Assembly (NCBI GenBank): GCA_017432365.1
Contig: JAFRJG010000006.1
Location: 1-64,000 of the forward strand
Source: Candidatus Saccharimonadota bacterium
Lineage (GTDB): Bacteria > Patescibacteriota > Saccharimonadia > Saccharimonadales > Saccharimonadaceae
DNA: 64,000 nucleotides
Direction: 5' to 3'
In this document: one piece after another, positions 8,964-17,502 of the stretch
How positions within the stretch are numbered: position 1 is the stretch's first letter
Layout of the letters: the number at the start of each line of letters is the position of its first letter
Position numbers and translations under genes: made by a program
Notes under the pieces: model-generated
Databases searched by the model: none
Seen by the model: only the letters and a program-made list of their open reading frames with translations
What the model was told of the DNA's origin: nothing

Positions 8964-10330
8964 TGTCCGACCCTGTTTTTAACCTTATTAACTCCGAAAA
9001 AACTCGTCAACAAGAAGGTCTCGAGCTGATTCCGAGCGAAAACTACGTCTCGAAAGCCGTCCTCGAAGCCGCCGGCTCCGTTTTAACTAATAAATACTCC
9101 GAAGGCTATCCGAGTTTCGATGGCATCGGCAAAGATGGCGAATTCTGGGACGAAGCCCGCGTCGCCGAAGAACAACTCAAAAACTTCCGCTATTATGGCG
9201 GTCAAGAAAACATCGACCGTATCGAACGCCTCGCTATCTCTCGTGCCTGCCGTCTCTTTCACGCCGACCACGCCAATGTCCAACCCCACTCTGGCGCCAA
9301 CGCTAACGAGGCGGTTTATTGGGCTTGGTGTAAACCCGGCGATAAAATCCTCGCGATGAACCTGTCCGCCGGCGGACATCTCACTCATGGCTCCCCCGTC
9401 ACTCGCTCCGCTCATATTTATCACTTCCTCGCTTATGGCGTTGATGCCTCCGGCGACATCGACTATACCGCGCTCGAAAAAATCGCCCTTGCAGAAAAAC
9501 CGAAAATTATTCTCGTCGGTTATTCCGCCTTCATGAAAATCCCTGACTTCGCCCGGATTGCAAAATTAAAAGACAAACTTCCCGATACGCTCTTCATGGC
9601 AGATATGGCGCACGTCGCCGGTCTCATTGCCGGCGGCGTCCACCCCAATCCGCTCGATTTCGGCTTCCACGTCATGACAACGACGACTCATAAAACCCTT
9701 CGCGGACCTCGTGGCGGGATGATTCTCTCGAAAGGTAATGTCGCCTCGCCCCTGAAAAAACCGGAACATACTCTCGAAAATATCCCGATTCTTATCGACC
9801 GCTCCGTTTTTCCCGGTACTCAAGGCGGTCCGCTTGAACATATTATCGCTGCGAAAGCCGTTGCTTTTGGTGAAGCGTTAAAACCTGAGTTCAAGACCTA
9901 TGCTAAAAACATCGTAAAAAACGCGAAGGCTCTCGCCGATGCCCTGAAACAAGAAGGCTTCGTACTCGAGGGTGACGGAACCGAAAATCATCTCGTCCTT
10001 GTTAACGTTAAGCAGAGCTTCGGTATCGACGGTAAGTTTTTCGAAAAAGCCCTCGACTGCGTCGGACTGAATCTGAACGCTAACGCCGTCCCGAGCGACA
10101 AAGGCGCCGCCTTCCGTCCTTCCGGCGTCCGTCTCGGTACGCCCGCGATTACGACCCGCGGACTCGGCGTCGCGGAAATGAAAGTGATTGCCCATTGGAT
10201 GAAACGCGTTATCAATATCTGTGTCGGCATAGGCGAGGAAGCTCGCCTTGACCTCGGAGAAGCGGAGTTCGCGGAAATCAGAAAAGAGGTTAAAAACCTC
10301 GCGCTCAAGTTTCCTGTTCCCGGAATCTAA
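8963..10330 (+). CDS. glyA: Serine hydroxymethyltransferase
   Basis: PLP enzyme converting serine and tetrahydrofolate to glycine and methylene-THF, the one-carbon donor for ThyA. The PLP lysine is K244 in TTTTHKTLRGPRGG; the His/Asp pocket is in FMADMAHVAGL. At 455 aa it is longer than the usual ~415-420. Most of the difference is an insert of about 24 residues between the conserved EGYP and YYGGQENID stretches near residues 50-76. AAAGGAAATC precedes the start. Confidence 0.95.
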   Translation: MSDPVFNLINSEKTRQQEGLELIPSENYVSKAVLEAAGSVLTNKYSEGYPSFDGIGKDGEFWDEARVAEEQLKNFRYYGGQENIDRIERLAISRACRLFHADHANVQPHSGANANEAVYWAWCKPGDKILAMNLSAGGHLTHGSPVTRSAHIYHFLAYGVDASGDIDYTALEKIALAEKPKIILVGYSAFMKIPDFARIAKLKDKLPDTLFMADMAHVAGLIAGGVHPNPLDFGFHVMTTTTHKTLRGPRGGMILSKGNVASPLKKPEHTLENIPILIDRSVFPGTQGGPLEHIIAAKAVAFGEALKPEFKTYAKNIVKNAKALADALKQEGFVLEGDGTENHLVLVNVKQSFGIDGKFFEKALDCVGLNLNANAVPSDKGAAFRPSGVRLGTPAITTRGLGVAEMKVIAHWMKRVINICVGIGEEARLDLGEAEFAEIRKEVKNLALKFPVPGI

Positions 10331-10335
10331 TTTTA

Positions 10336-10344
10336 TGTTATAAT
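10336..10344 (+). promoter_or_regulatory. Extended -10 of tRNA-Ala(CGC)
   Basis: TGT-TATAAT, 9 nt upstream of the mature tRNA 5' end. Confidence 0.6.
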
Positions 10345-10353
10345 CAGAGTGTC

Positions 10354-10429
10354 GGGGACGTAGCTCATCTGGTAGAGCGCAGCATTCGCATTGCTGAGGT
10401 GGTCGGTTCGAGTCCGATCGTCTCCACCA
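10354..10429 (+). tRNA. tRNA-Ala (anticodon CGC)
   Basis: 76-nt cloverleaf. The acceptor GGGGACG/CGTCTCC carries the G3:U70 wobble that marks alanine tRNAs. Anticodon loop TTCGCAT, normal T-loop TTCGAGT, encoded CCA. Confidence 0.95.
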
Positions 10430-10442
10430 TCTCTGATTTATC

Positions 10443-10469
10443 AAAAAGCCCGGGAATCCGAGCTTTTTT
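10443..10469 (+). terminator. Terminator after tRNA-Ala
   Basis: Imperfect stem AAAAAGC-c-CGG / CCG-a-GCTTTTT with a GAAT loop, ending in six Ts. Confidence 0.7.
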
Positions 10470-10479
10470 CGTGCGGTTA

Positions 10480-10488
10480 TGCTAAAAT
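10480..10488 (+). promoter_or_regulatory. -10 and RBS of the CAP-domain gene
   Basis: TGC-TAAAAT with a short leader holding AAGGAGG at 10498-10504. The strong RBS fixes the start at 10508. Confidence 0.6.
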
Positions 10489-10507
10489 AGAAATATTAAG
10501 GAGGTTT

Positions 10508-11473
10508 ATGGCTGCCGCAGCCGCGATGCTGAAACAAACTCGAATCACGATTCTTCTATCCGTTAACGCCGCGGCGATTTTGATTGCCGGCGTTTTGATT
10601 GCTGCTGCTCTCTGGGGTGGAGAACACGAGTTTCGCGCCGTGAACGAACGTTCCGACGACGTGAGTGACTCTCTGGAGAACGTTGAACTGATAAAATCCG
10701 TCTCCGACTCGACCGAAGGAACGAGCGTCGGCAACGGTGGCGCCGGCTCCGGAAATTATAGTATCGGCGCGAACGGTTGGATTTCTAACGACCCGGTCGG
10801 CAGTAGCGAACTCTGGAATGAAACCTCGGTGACAATTTATATAACCGCCGATATTGACCTCTGTGTTGGTGGCGGGCTTTCCGACCTCGGCTCAATGTAC
10901 TGGCAGTCCTCCGACCCTTCCGTTATCTCCGGTTTTTATTCCTCCGCTCGTACTTGGCTCGGCTATTCTTCCGACGTCTGCCGTTACCCCGTGATAAAGG
11001 GAACCGGAACCACGACCGTGACCGCCGGTACTTATGACGGGCGTCGTCGCGACTCGATAACTGTCACCGTCATCGATGTTCCGGTCGAATCCTGGAAACG
11101 CGAAGTCCTCGACCTCGTTAATCGAGAGCGAGAAAAGAACGGACTCGACGCTCTTGCCTGGGGAACGACCTGCGAAGCCGCTGCTGATGTCCGCGCCCGG
11201 GAACTGATGTCAAGCTACTCTCATATCCGTCCTGACGGCTCGAGCTGGGAAACGGTCTGTCCGTTGCCCGACTCTGGCGGAGTCGCCGGAGAAAACTTGA
11301 TGGCGGGAAACGCCGCCGTCTCGCCGGAAACTGTCGTCAACGCCTGGATGAACTCCCCTGACCACCGCGCGAATATTCTCAATTCCAACTTTACCAAACT
11401 CGCCGTCGGTTTTGTCTTTGACCCCGATAGTCAGTATAAAACCTACTGGTCTCAATACTTCTCGACCTATTAA
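10508..11473 (+). CDS. Secreted CAP (SCP/PR-1) domain protein
   Basis: 321 aa with an N-terminal hydrophobic anchor or signal (residues ~15-38) after a poly-Ala start. A ~170-residue linker region contains a BIG2-like stretch (WQSSDPSVISG...GTGTTTVTAGTYDG). The C-terminal CAP domain begins at WKREVLDLVNREREKNGL and includes AAADVRARELMSSYSHIRPDG, GENLMAGN and WMNSPDHRANILN, with the conserved His and Glu residues. CAP proteins are secreted and have varied roles; function here is unknown. The start is set by the AAGGAGG site, not by an upstream frame that crosses the tRNA gene. Confidence 0.85.
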   Translation: MAAAAAMLKQTRITILLSVNAAAILIAGVLIAAALWGGEHEFRAVNERSDDVSDSLENVELIKSVSDSTEGTSVGNGGAGSGNYSIGANGWISNDPVGSSELWNETSVTIYITADIDLCVGGGLSDLGSMYWQSSDPSVISGFYSSARTWLGYSSDVCRYPVIKGTGTTTVTAGTYDGRRRDSITVTVIDVPVESWKREVLDLVNREREKNGLDALAWGTTCEAAADVRARELMSSYSHIRPDGSSWETVCPLPDSGGVAGENLMAGNAAVSPETVVNAWMNSPDHRANILNSNFTKLAVGFVFDPDSQYKTYWSQYFSTY

Positions 11474-11541
11474 AATCAATCCCGCCTCAACCGCTCATGC
11501 TTTTGTACTGCACGCGCCCCCTATTCGCCATAATATATATA

Positions 11542-12558
11542 TTACTCTAGCTCAAGATAAGCGGCCAGCGCCTCATCAACCAGACTCCCGAACTCCCGAA
11601 TCCGGTCAACTGTCGGGAACTTCCGCGACAGGAATGCAATCACAAAATGCCGGTTATATTGTGGGTACTCCACAATCATCACATCGTTCCAAGGCGTCCA
11701 ATAAATCCCGTTCCACCCCCAGCCGACTTTATTATAAACTTTCGCCGTCTCGGAAAAACCCGCCGGAACCCCCATTCGCCAATCACAAACTCCCCCTTCG
11801 CAGTCTTCGCTCTCGGTTTTTGGCTGGTTCAACATCGAATCGGCTAACTTCGCATAACTCGCCTCTGATAATTCCTTATGCTTATAAACTCTCGTCATAA
11901 ACTTCGCCATGTCGCTCGCCGTTGTTACGAGTCTTTCGACTGACGTATTTTCGAGTCCATACTGGCTCCGTATAATCTCGTCAAGCTTCTGCTCTCCAAT
12001 CCGCGCCAACAGATTCTCTGCGCACCCCGAATGACTCTCGCGAATCGCCTTGTCAAGACAGTCCCCGACCGTCATCCCGCCATAGCTCTCGTCCGTTTCT
12101 TTCCACTCTCCAAGCTCAACCCGTTGATAGCCTTCGTAAACTACAAATAACTTATACAGGCTCGCCGTATCAAATTGCTCGTTCTCGTCCAAGTTACCAA
12201 CCACGCGCTCGTTCTCGAGGTCATAAATCACGATTCCTTTTTCCGTCTCCCGCGAGAAGCTCGAAAACCAAGAATTGATGACCGACTGTAAAGTTATCTC
12301 TCGAGTCTCTTCTTCGTCGTCCTCTTCCTCAACCGGCGCCGTGACGACCGTCGGATTATTTTTTTCGGTATTTTCCGGTTTCACGTTCGTCAACTTGAAC
12401 ATCGCAAATGTCGCTCCCGCCACTAACAACACTACTAACGCATCGAGCGCCAACGTTAGTCCTCTCTTTTTCTTCTCCCCGTTTTTTTTCGTTGCGTTCG
12501 GACCCTTTTTCGGGGTATAAACGAGCGGTCCCGCATCATAATTAGTTCGTCCTAGCAT
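11542..12558 (-). CDS. Membrane-anchored class A beta-lactamase-like serine hydrolase
   Basis: 338 aa: basic cytoplasmic tail, one membrane helix (~37-56), acidic linker (EEEDDEEET), then an extracellular serine-hydrolase domain. The SxxK catalytic pair is S133-LY-K136 in FDTASLYKLFVVYEGY; a KxG-type motif is in YNKVGWGWNG. The middle motif lies around SHSGCAENLL and is not a clean SDN. Such proteins act as D,D-peptidases or lactamase-like enzymes on peptidoglycan; activity cannot be decided. Its ATG sits inside the last 17 nt of the CapA-like gene, so the two are coupled. The 68-nt gap to the convergent CAP gene shows no clear terminator. Confidence 0.78.
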   Translation of the reverse strand: MLGRTNYDAGPLVYTPKKGPNATKKNGEKKKRGLTLALDALVVLLVAGATFAMFKLTNVKPENTEKNNPTVVTAPVEEEDDEEETREITLQSVINSWFSSFSRETEKGIVIYDLENERVVGNLDENEQFDTASLYKLFVVYEGYQRVELGEWKETDESYGGMTVGDCLDKAIRESHSGCAENLLARIGEQKLDEIIRSQYGLENTSVERLVTTASDMAKFMTRVYKHKELSEASYAKLADSMLNQPKTESEDCEGGVCDWRMGVPAGFSETAKVYNKVGWGWNGIYWTPWNDVMIVEYPQYNRHFVIAFLSRKFPTVDRIREFGSLVDEALAAYLELE

Positions 12559-14038
12559 TGTTCAACCTTTCAATAAAATTCATTTCTTCCTCCTCGGTCA
12601 TCAGCCTTGTTTGTAGCTCCGCATCATAAACCGTTCCGAACCGCCGCGTCTGCAATACCTTTCCGTTCCAAATATAATGAATCAGTCCCAAGCTCCGTGT
12701 TGTCCCTGGCCACCAACTCTGGTCAAACAAGAGATTCCCTAGCCCATAATAAATCTCCCCCTCCTGATATTTTTCATAAGTCTGAGGCTGGTGCGCACTT
12801 GTCCCGACAACCACGTCCGCCCCCATCTCAATCAACCCGCGAAACCGCCCAATCTGGTCTCCAGCACTTGAATCGGCATAATCACAGGTCGTATCTTCCG
12901 TCGTGCTTGCGTACTCGCTACATTCATAGTATTGCATATCGACAATTACTACGTCCCCCGCCGCTTTCGCCTCTGCAATCCGCGTCCGTGCATCTTCCTC
13001 ATCAAACGGATTCGCCCCCGGCTCGTCGCCACTTGTCGCTCCTCCCGTACTCTCGTTATAGCCCAACAGCGTTACCGTCACTCCGCTTTTATGAGTTTCT
13101 TCATCTGTCAATTTCAAAGGATGTCGCGCGTCTTCTAAATCCTCGCCGCCACCGAAATACAATATCTCATTCGCCTTCAAACTTTCAACCGTCGCAATCG
13201 CGTCGCTCGCTCCGCAGTCAACATTATGATTTCCAGTCAACTCCACAATATCAAGCGACAAATCTAAAAACGTTGTTAAAAATCTCGGGTCCGAACAAAT
13301 GTTTTCTCCTGTCGCCATGTCAGAAAACGAACTTTCGTTGCTCGTATGAACGAGGTCAAATTTCCGGAAAAACTCGCGCAATCCTGAAGAAAAATAAGTC
13401 GCGTCCCCAACTTCGTTTAATTTCGTGTTCATCCGCCGCGCTAACGCCGTTACTCCCGTCTGAACTAACGATAACGTCGTCGTCTGCCCCGGGAACTTCT
13501 CCTCCGCTCCGCCGAACTTTGGATTTAACGCCTCAGTTACCGCCGCCACATCTTCCGTATTCTCCCCCTCCACGTTCAAATATTCAAACTCCGCCCCGCT
13601 CGAAAACGTGTCCAAAAAATACTCGTCTCCGACCGCGAGCAACTTCACGCTCGAATCGAGTTTCGTCACGGACATTACCGACTCGTCATTCTTCGCGACT
13701 AGCTCTCGAAACTCCTCCTGAGAAATTCGCTCTTTTGTCTCATAAAAATCCGTGGTCGGAACTAAAATCTCGGTCAAAAACCCAGTCTCTTTCGTCGTCT
13801 CCGACATACTATAAAAAATCTTCACGTCTTCCGTCAGTTTCAGCTCGGCTAAAAGCCCTCGTATCTCTTCCGCTTTCTCCTCCGTTACGGTCTCGTCGAA
13901 AACCACTTCTCCTTTCCCTCCGAAGAGCTTTCCTAAGATTTCCGACGCCCCTCCGCTCAAGACCAACTTCAAGCCGAAAAATCCCATCACCCCTGCCAGA
14001 AGAAAACAAACCGCTCCGACTATTAACTTCTTCTTCAT
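12542..14038 (-). CDS. CapA-family (metallophosphatase-fold) membrane protein
   Basis: About 498 aa: N-terminal helix (KKKLIVGAVCFLLAGVMGFFG), an extracellular region of ~200 residues, then a CapA/PgsA-like domain. Markers are DIVELTGNHNVDCG and VVVGTSAHQPQTYE, followed by YYGLGNLLFDQ. Family members are linked to poly-gamma-glutamate or capsule work, but many are uncharacterised. The start at 14036-14038 is preferred because the earlier in-frame ATG lies inside the predicted -10 box. Confidence 0.78.
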   Translation of the reverse strand: MKKKLIVGAVCFLLAGVMGFFGLKLVLSGGASEILGKLFGGKGEVVFDETVTEEKAEEIRGLLAELKLTEDVKIFYSMSETTKETGFLTEILVPTTDFYETKERISQEEFRELVAKNDESVMSVTKLDSSVKLLAVGDEYFLDTFSSGAEFEYLNVEGENTEDVAAVTEALNPKFGGAEEKFPGQTTTLSLVQTGVTALARRMNTKLNEVGDATYFSSGLREFFRKFDLVHTSNESSFSDMATGENICSDPRFLTTFLDLSLDIVELTGNHNVDCGASDAIATVESLKANEILYFGGGEDLEDARHPLKLTDEETHKSGVTVTLLGYNESTGGATSGDEPGANPFDEEDARTRIAEAKAAGDVVIVDMQYYECSEYASTTEDTTCDYADSSAGDQIGRFRGLIEMGADVVVGTSAHQPQTYEKYQEGEIYYGLGNLLFDQSWWPGTTRSLGLIHYIWNGKVLQTRRFGTVYDAELQTRLMTEEEEMNFIERLNNARTN

Positions 14039-14046
14039 ATATAAAT

Positions 14047-14055
14047 ATATTATCA
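14047..14055 (-). promoter_or_regulatory. Extended -10 of the CapA-like gene
   Basis: TGA-TAATAT on the minus strand, 8 nt before the ATG at 14038; predicts a leaderless mRNA. It lies ~40 nt from the divergent GH97 promoter. Confidence 0.55.
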
Positions 14056-14093
14056 CGAAACGCCCCGCGACTAGTCATTTTCTCAAAATCATA

Positions 14094-14099
14094 TATAAT
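14094..14099 (+). promoter_or_regulatory. -10 of the GH97 gene
   Basis: TATAAT followed by 6 nt and ATG; leaderless. Confidence 0.6.
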
Positions 14100-14105
14100 G
14101 TTCTT

Positions 14106-16094
14106 ATGGCAAAATCGCGTAAAGGTTTCTGGAGGTGGCTTGATTATTGGCGTCGCCCGAACTCTGATATTGAAAAAAAAATCCTTTCTCCGAATCGGCA
14201 CGTCTGTCTCCATGTTTCTCTTCGTCAGGGTCATATTACGTACTCCGTCACTAAGGATAACGCCGCTATCGTCCGCGAATCTCGTCTCGGGCTTTCTCTT
14301 CGTAATCTTCCCGACCTCGGCGACTTCCTCGGTCTCGTCCGCGCGACCGAGCGTAACGTTTCCGACTCTTGGGAAACCGTCTGGGGGGAAGACCGCGTTA
14401 TCGAAAATAAATATCATGAACTCGCCCTCTATCTCGCGGAAATCTCCGGCGATAAGCGCCTGTTTACGCTCCGTTTTCGCGTGTTTGACAACGGTGTCGC
14501 GTTTCGTTATGAACTCCCGCCCCAGCCCGCCTTTTCTCGTCTCGAAATCGAAGATGAGCTGACCGAGTTTAACCTCGACCCGAACGCATACGCTTGGAAA
14601 ATCCCCGCGTACCAGCCTGACCGCTATGAATATAATTACGAACGCGTCCCGGTCTATGAACTAATTAGCTCCGTCCATACCCCCGTAACTTTCGAACTCC
14701 CGAATAAAAAGTTCTGTGCAATTCATGAAGCCGCACTTTACGATTACGGGGAAATGACTCTGAAGCTTGACGACTGGAAAGCTCTCCGCTCCGATATTAC
14801 TCCGCTCTCCGACGGATTGAAGGCTCGCGTCGAACTCCCCTTTAATACCCCTTGGCGCATGATTCTTATCGCTGATCGCGAAATCGACTTAATTACGAAT
14901 CGTATGATACTGAACCTAAACGACCCTCCGAAAGAAGATTTTTCCTGGGTGAAGCCCCTGAAGTTTCTTGGGATTTGGTGGGCAATGTTCGTTGGCGAAT
15001 GGACTTGGGCGCCCGGTGAGCGTCACGGCGCGACGACTGAACACGCGTTTGATTATATCAACAGTTGCCGCCGTCTCGGGATTCCCGGGTTGTTGATTGA
15101 AGGTTGGAACGACGGTTGGGACGGCGACTGGCTCGTCAACGGAAAAACCACGAATTTCCTCGCCGCCCAGCCCGACTGCGACATGTCGCGCATTTGTAGC
15201 TACGCTCGCCAGATGGGGGTCGAAATCATCGGTCATAACGAAACTGTCGGCTTTGTCGATAATTACGAATCCCAAATGGAAAATGCTTTTCAATATTATC
15301 AAGATTTAGGGATTCATTATCTAAAGCCCGGTTACGCCGGTTCGATGATGATGATTCAAGGAAACAAAGAATATCATCATTCCCAGCTCGGCGTTCGCCA
15401 TTACCAAAAGACGCTCGAACTCGCCGCGAAACATCATATCTGCCTCGACGTTCACGAACCAATCAAGGGAACCGGTATCGAACGAACTTTCCCGAACCTC
15501 CTGACCCGAGAAGGCGCCCGAGGTCAAGAATACGAAGGCGGCGCCCTGAATCCGTCTCACGCCTGTATTCTCCCGTTTACTCGTCTCCTCTCCGGCGCCA
15601 TGGATTATACCCCTGGGATTTTTGACATTACAAATAACGTCCGACGTCTCTCTTCGACCCTCGCGCGCCAGCTCGCCCTGTTCGTAACGATTCCGTCTGG
15701 GATGTTAATGGCGGCAGACCGCCCCCGGTTTTATGAAGAAGTAAACCCCGCCGCGTTCAAGTTCATCCACGATGTCCCCGTCAACTGGGATAAAACCGTT
15801 CCTCTGCTTGGAAAAATCGGTGAATATTACGTCGTCGCACGTAAAGACCGCGCCTCGGATAACTGGTATGTTGGCGGACTGACTAACGATACTGCCCGGA
15901 AAATCCGTCTTGATTTTAGCTTCCTCCCGGAAGGACGCTATGTCATCGAAATCTTCCGTGACGGAGAAAATGCTCATTTCCGCGATAACCCTCTCGCTAT
16001 AAAAATCGAGTCCCGCGATATTTCTCGCACGACTCCTCTCGACCTTTGGCTCGCTCCCGGCGGCGGTTTTGCTCTCCGAATTATTCCAGCATAA
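14106..16094 (+). CDS. Glycoside hydrolase family 97 (alpha-glucosidase-like)
   Basis: 662 aa with GH97 layout: N-terminal beta-sandwich (ITYSVTKDNAAIVRESRLGLSL, then the VWGEDRVIENKYHELAL stretch), a central TIM barrel and a C-terminal domain. Barrel landmarks: WWAMFVGEWTWAPGERHGATT, LLIEGWNDGWDGDW, HEPIKGTGIERTFPN and ARGQEYEG, which supplies a conserved catalytic Glu in the family. No signal peptide is visible, so it is probably cytosolic, unlike the periplasmic SusB enzymes. It likely releases glucose from alpha-glucan ends. An inverting or retaining mechanism cannot be settled here. Confidence 0.88.
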   Translation: MAKSRKGFWRWLDYWRRPNSDIEKKILSPNRHVCLHVSLRQGHITYSVTKDNAAIVRESRLGLSLRNLPDLGDFLGLVRATERNVSDSWETVWGEDRVIENKYHELALYLAEISGDKRLFTLRFRVFDNGVAFRYELPPQPAFSRLEIEDELTEFNLDPNAYAWKIPAYQPDRYEYNYERVPVYELISSVHTPVTFELPNKKFCAIHEAALYDYGEMTLKLDDWKALRSDITPLSDGLKARVELPFNTPWRMILIADREIDLITNRMILNLNDPPKEDFSWVKPLKFLGIWWAMFVGEWTWAPGERHGATTEHAFDYINSCRRLGIPGLLIEGWNDGWDGDWLVNGKTTNFLAAQPDCDMSRICSYARQMGVEIIGHNETVGFVDNYESQMENAFQYYQDLGIHYLKPGYAGSMMMIQGNKEYHHSQLGVRHYQKTLELAAKHHICLDVHEPIKGTGIERTFPNLLTREGARGQEYEGGALNPSHACILPFTRLLSGAMDYTPGIFDITNNVRRLSSTLARQLALFVTIPSGMLMAADRPRFYEEVNPAAFKFIHDVPVNWDKTVPLLGKIGEYYVVARKDRASDNWYVGGLTNDTARKIRLDFSFLPEGRYVIEIFRDGENAHFRDNPLAIKIESRDISRTTPLDLWLAPGGGFALRIIPA

Positions 16095-16096
16095 AC

Positions 16097-16121
16097 AAAA
16101 AGCCCGCGACAGCGGGTTTTA
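16097..16121 (+). terminator. Terminator of the GH97 gene
   Basis: AGCCCGC-gaca-GCGGGTT stem with a T-run. Confidence 0.75.
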
Positions 16122-16127
16122 TATAAC

Positions 16128-16203
16128 TGGCATGGGTGGAGGGACTTGAACCCCCGACACTCGGTTTTGGAGACCGATGCTCTACCAACTGAGCTACACC
16201 CAT
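16128..16203 (-). tRNA. tRNA-Trp (anticodon CCA)
   Basis: 76 nt, acceptor ATGGGTG/CACCCAT, anticodon loop CTCCAAA, discriminator G, encoded CCA. Confidence 0.95.
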
Positions 16204-16213
16204 ATCCACTAAA

Positions 16214-16222
16214 ATCTTACCA
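16214..16222 (-). promoter_or_regulatory. Extended -10 of tRNA-Trp
   Basis: TGG-TAAGAT on the minus strand, 10 nt before the tRNA. Confidence 0.5.
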
Positions 16223-16249
16223 TATTTTCCGCCTTTTTAGAAGCGTTTG

Positions 16250-16258
16250 TGCTAAAAT
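16250..16258 (+). promoter_or_regulatory. Extended -10 of the GT4-GH57-CotH operon
   Basis: TGC-TAAAAT, 7 nt before the ATG at 16266; leaderless. Confidence 0.6.
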
Positions 16259-16265
16259 AAAAAAG

Positions 16266-17501
16266 ATGAAGATTTTGATGTTGGGTTGGGAACTCCCCCC
16301 GCATAACTCCGGAGGACTTGGCGTTGCTTGTCTGAATCTTTCTCGCGCCCTCGCGAAAGACGGCGCCGAGATTGACTTTGTCGTCCCCTATGAAGCGACC
16401 CATGAAGACATAACTTTCATGCGTGTCCTCTCCGCGTCTCATCTCGACCCGCTCTTCCGCTATGGCATCGGCGCTTATGACACGAAATATATCGAAGACT
16501 TGATTATTCCCGACGTTCGTATCCCCGACGCTATCTCTCAAGACCAAATTTCCATCCGCCATATTCAAAAAACCTATTGTGACTTCGTCGAAAAGTATCT
16601 CATGGAATATCGTCCCGACCTTGTTCATGCTCATGATTGGCTCACGTTTGAAGCTGGCGTCCTCGCGAAGAAAAACTTCGGGATTCCGCTCGTCGCTCAT
16701 GTCCACGCGACCGAATTTGACCGCGCCGGCGGTAACGGCGGTAATCCGCTCGTCCACGAAATCGAATACGAAGGCTTAACCCTCGCCGATAAAATCCTCG
16801 CTGTTTCCGAATCAACCAAACGGATTATCGAAGAAAAATACGGTATTCCCGGCGAAAAAATTGATGTCGTTTATAACTCCCTTGATGAAACCTTCTTAAA
16901 CTCCGTCTACTCTCTCGATTCCGAAGAATATCTTTACCTCAGACAGCTCAAATCCGCTGGCTTTACGATTGTCTCGACCGTCGGTCGCTTCACGATTCAG
17001 AAGGGCCTTTCTCATCTCCTCCGTGCCGCCGCGAAAGCCGTTCGAAAAAACCCGAAGCTCCTCTTCGTCTTCGCTGGCGACGGGGAAGAACGCAACGAGC
17101 TTGTTGCTCGCGCCGCCGAACTTGGCATCTCGAAAAACGTTATCTTTACCGGCTTTATCCGTGGGAAACAACTCCGTGATATTTACGAGCTCTCCGACGT
17201 CTTTGTTATGTCCTCAATTTCCGAACCTTTCGGTTTGACTGCCCTTGAAGCTGCCCATCACGGCGACGTCTTAATTTTGACAAAACAGTCCGGCGTTTCC
17301 GAGGTCATTCGCTCCTCTCTTAAATACGATTTTTGGGACGAGAATAAGCTCGCGAATGCGATTCTCTCAGTCGCTAATTCTCCCGCCCTCCGTGAAACCC
17401 TAAAAGACGGCATCAGAGCCGAATATCAAAAAATCAGCTGGGGTGACGTTGCGCAAAAATGTCTGAACGCGTATAATAATATAAAACATAAACGAGTTTA
17501 A
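16266..17501 (+). CDS. Glycosyltransferase family 4, starch/glycogen-synthase-like
   Basis: 411-aa two-domain GT-B enzyme. The start MKILMLGWELPPHNSGGLGVACLNLSRAL carries the GGL loop typical of glycogen-synthase-like GT4/GT5 enzymes. HAHDWLTFEAGVLAK is the HDW acceptor motif. TVGRFTIQKGLSHLLRAAAK opens the C-terminal domain, and SSISEPFGLTALEAAHHG holds the E-x7-E nucleotide-sugar site. It is followed after one base by a GH57 gene. The upstream in-frame extension crosses the tRNA-Trp gene and is rejected. Alpha-glucan synthesis is inferred from family and neighbours; the acceptor could also be a surface glycan. Confidence 0.82.
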   Translation: MKILMLGWELPPHNSGGLGVACLNLSRALAKDGAEIDFVVPYEATHEDITFMRVLSASHLDPLFRYGIGAYDTKYIEDLIIPDVRIPDAISQDQISIRHIQKTYCDFVEKYLMEYRPDLVHAHDWLTFEAGVLAKKNFGIPLVAHVHATEFDRAGGNGGNPLVHEIEYEGLTLADKILAVSESTKRIIEEKYGIPGEKIDVVYNSLDETFLNSVYSLDSEEYLYLRQLKSAGFTIVSTVGRFTIQKGLSHLLRAAAKAVRKNPKLLFVFAGDGEERNELVARAAELGISKNVIFTGFIRGKQLRDIYELSDVFVMSSISEPFGLTALEAAHHGDVLILTKQSGVSEVIRSSLKYDFWDENKLANAILSVANSPALRETLKDGIRAEYQKISWGDVAQKCLNAYNNIKHKRV

Positions 17502-17502
17502 A

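Noticed and set aside
10391-10507. N-terminal extension of the CAP-domain protein
   Set aside because: It would start inside the tRNA-Ala gene and cross a terminator; AAGGAGG marks the start at 10508.
11474-11541. Terminator between the convergent CAP and serine-hydrolase genes
   Set aside because: Only AT-rich sequence is visible; no stem of useful length with a T-run.
12607-14562. A 651-codon open frame on the plus strand across the CapA-like gene
   Set aside because: It is antisense to a well-supported gene, has no family character, and is Ser/Pro/Arg-rich as expected from the complement of this codon usage. Similar long antisense frames at 405-1286, 2649-3611 and 3780-4388 were dropped for the same reason.
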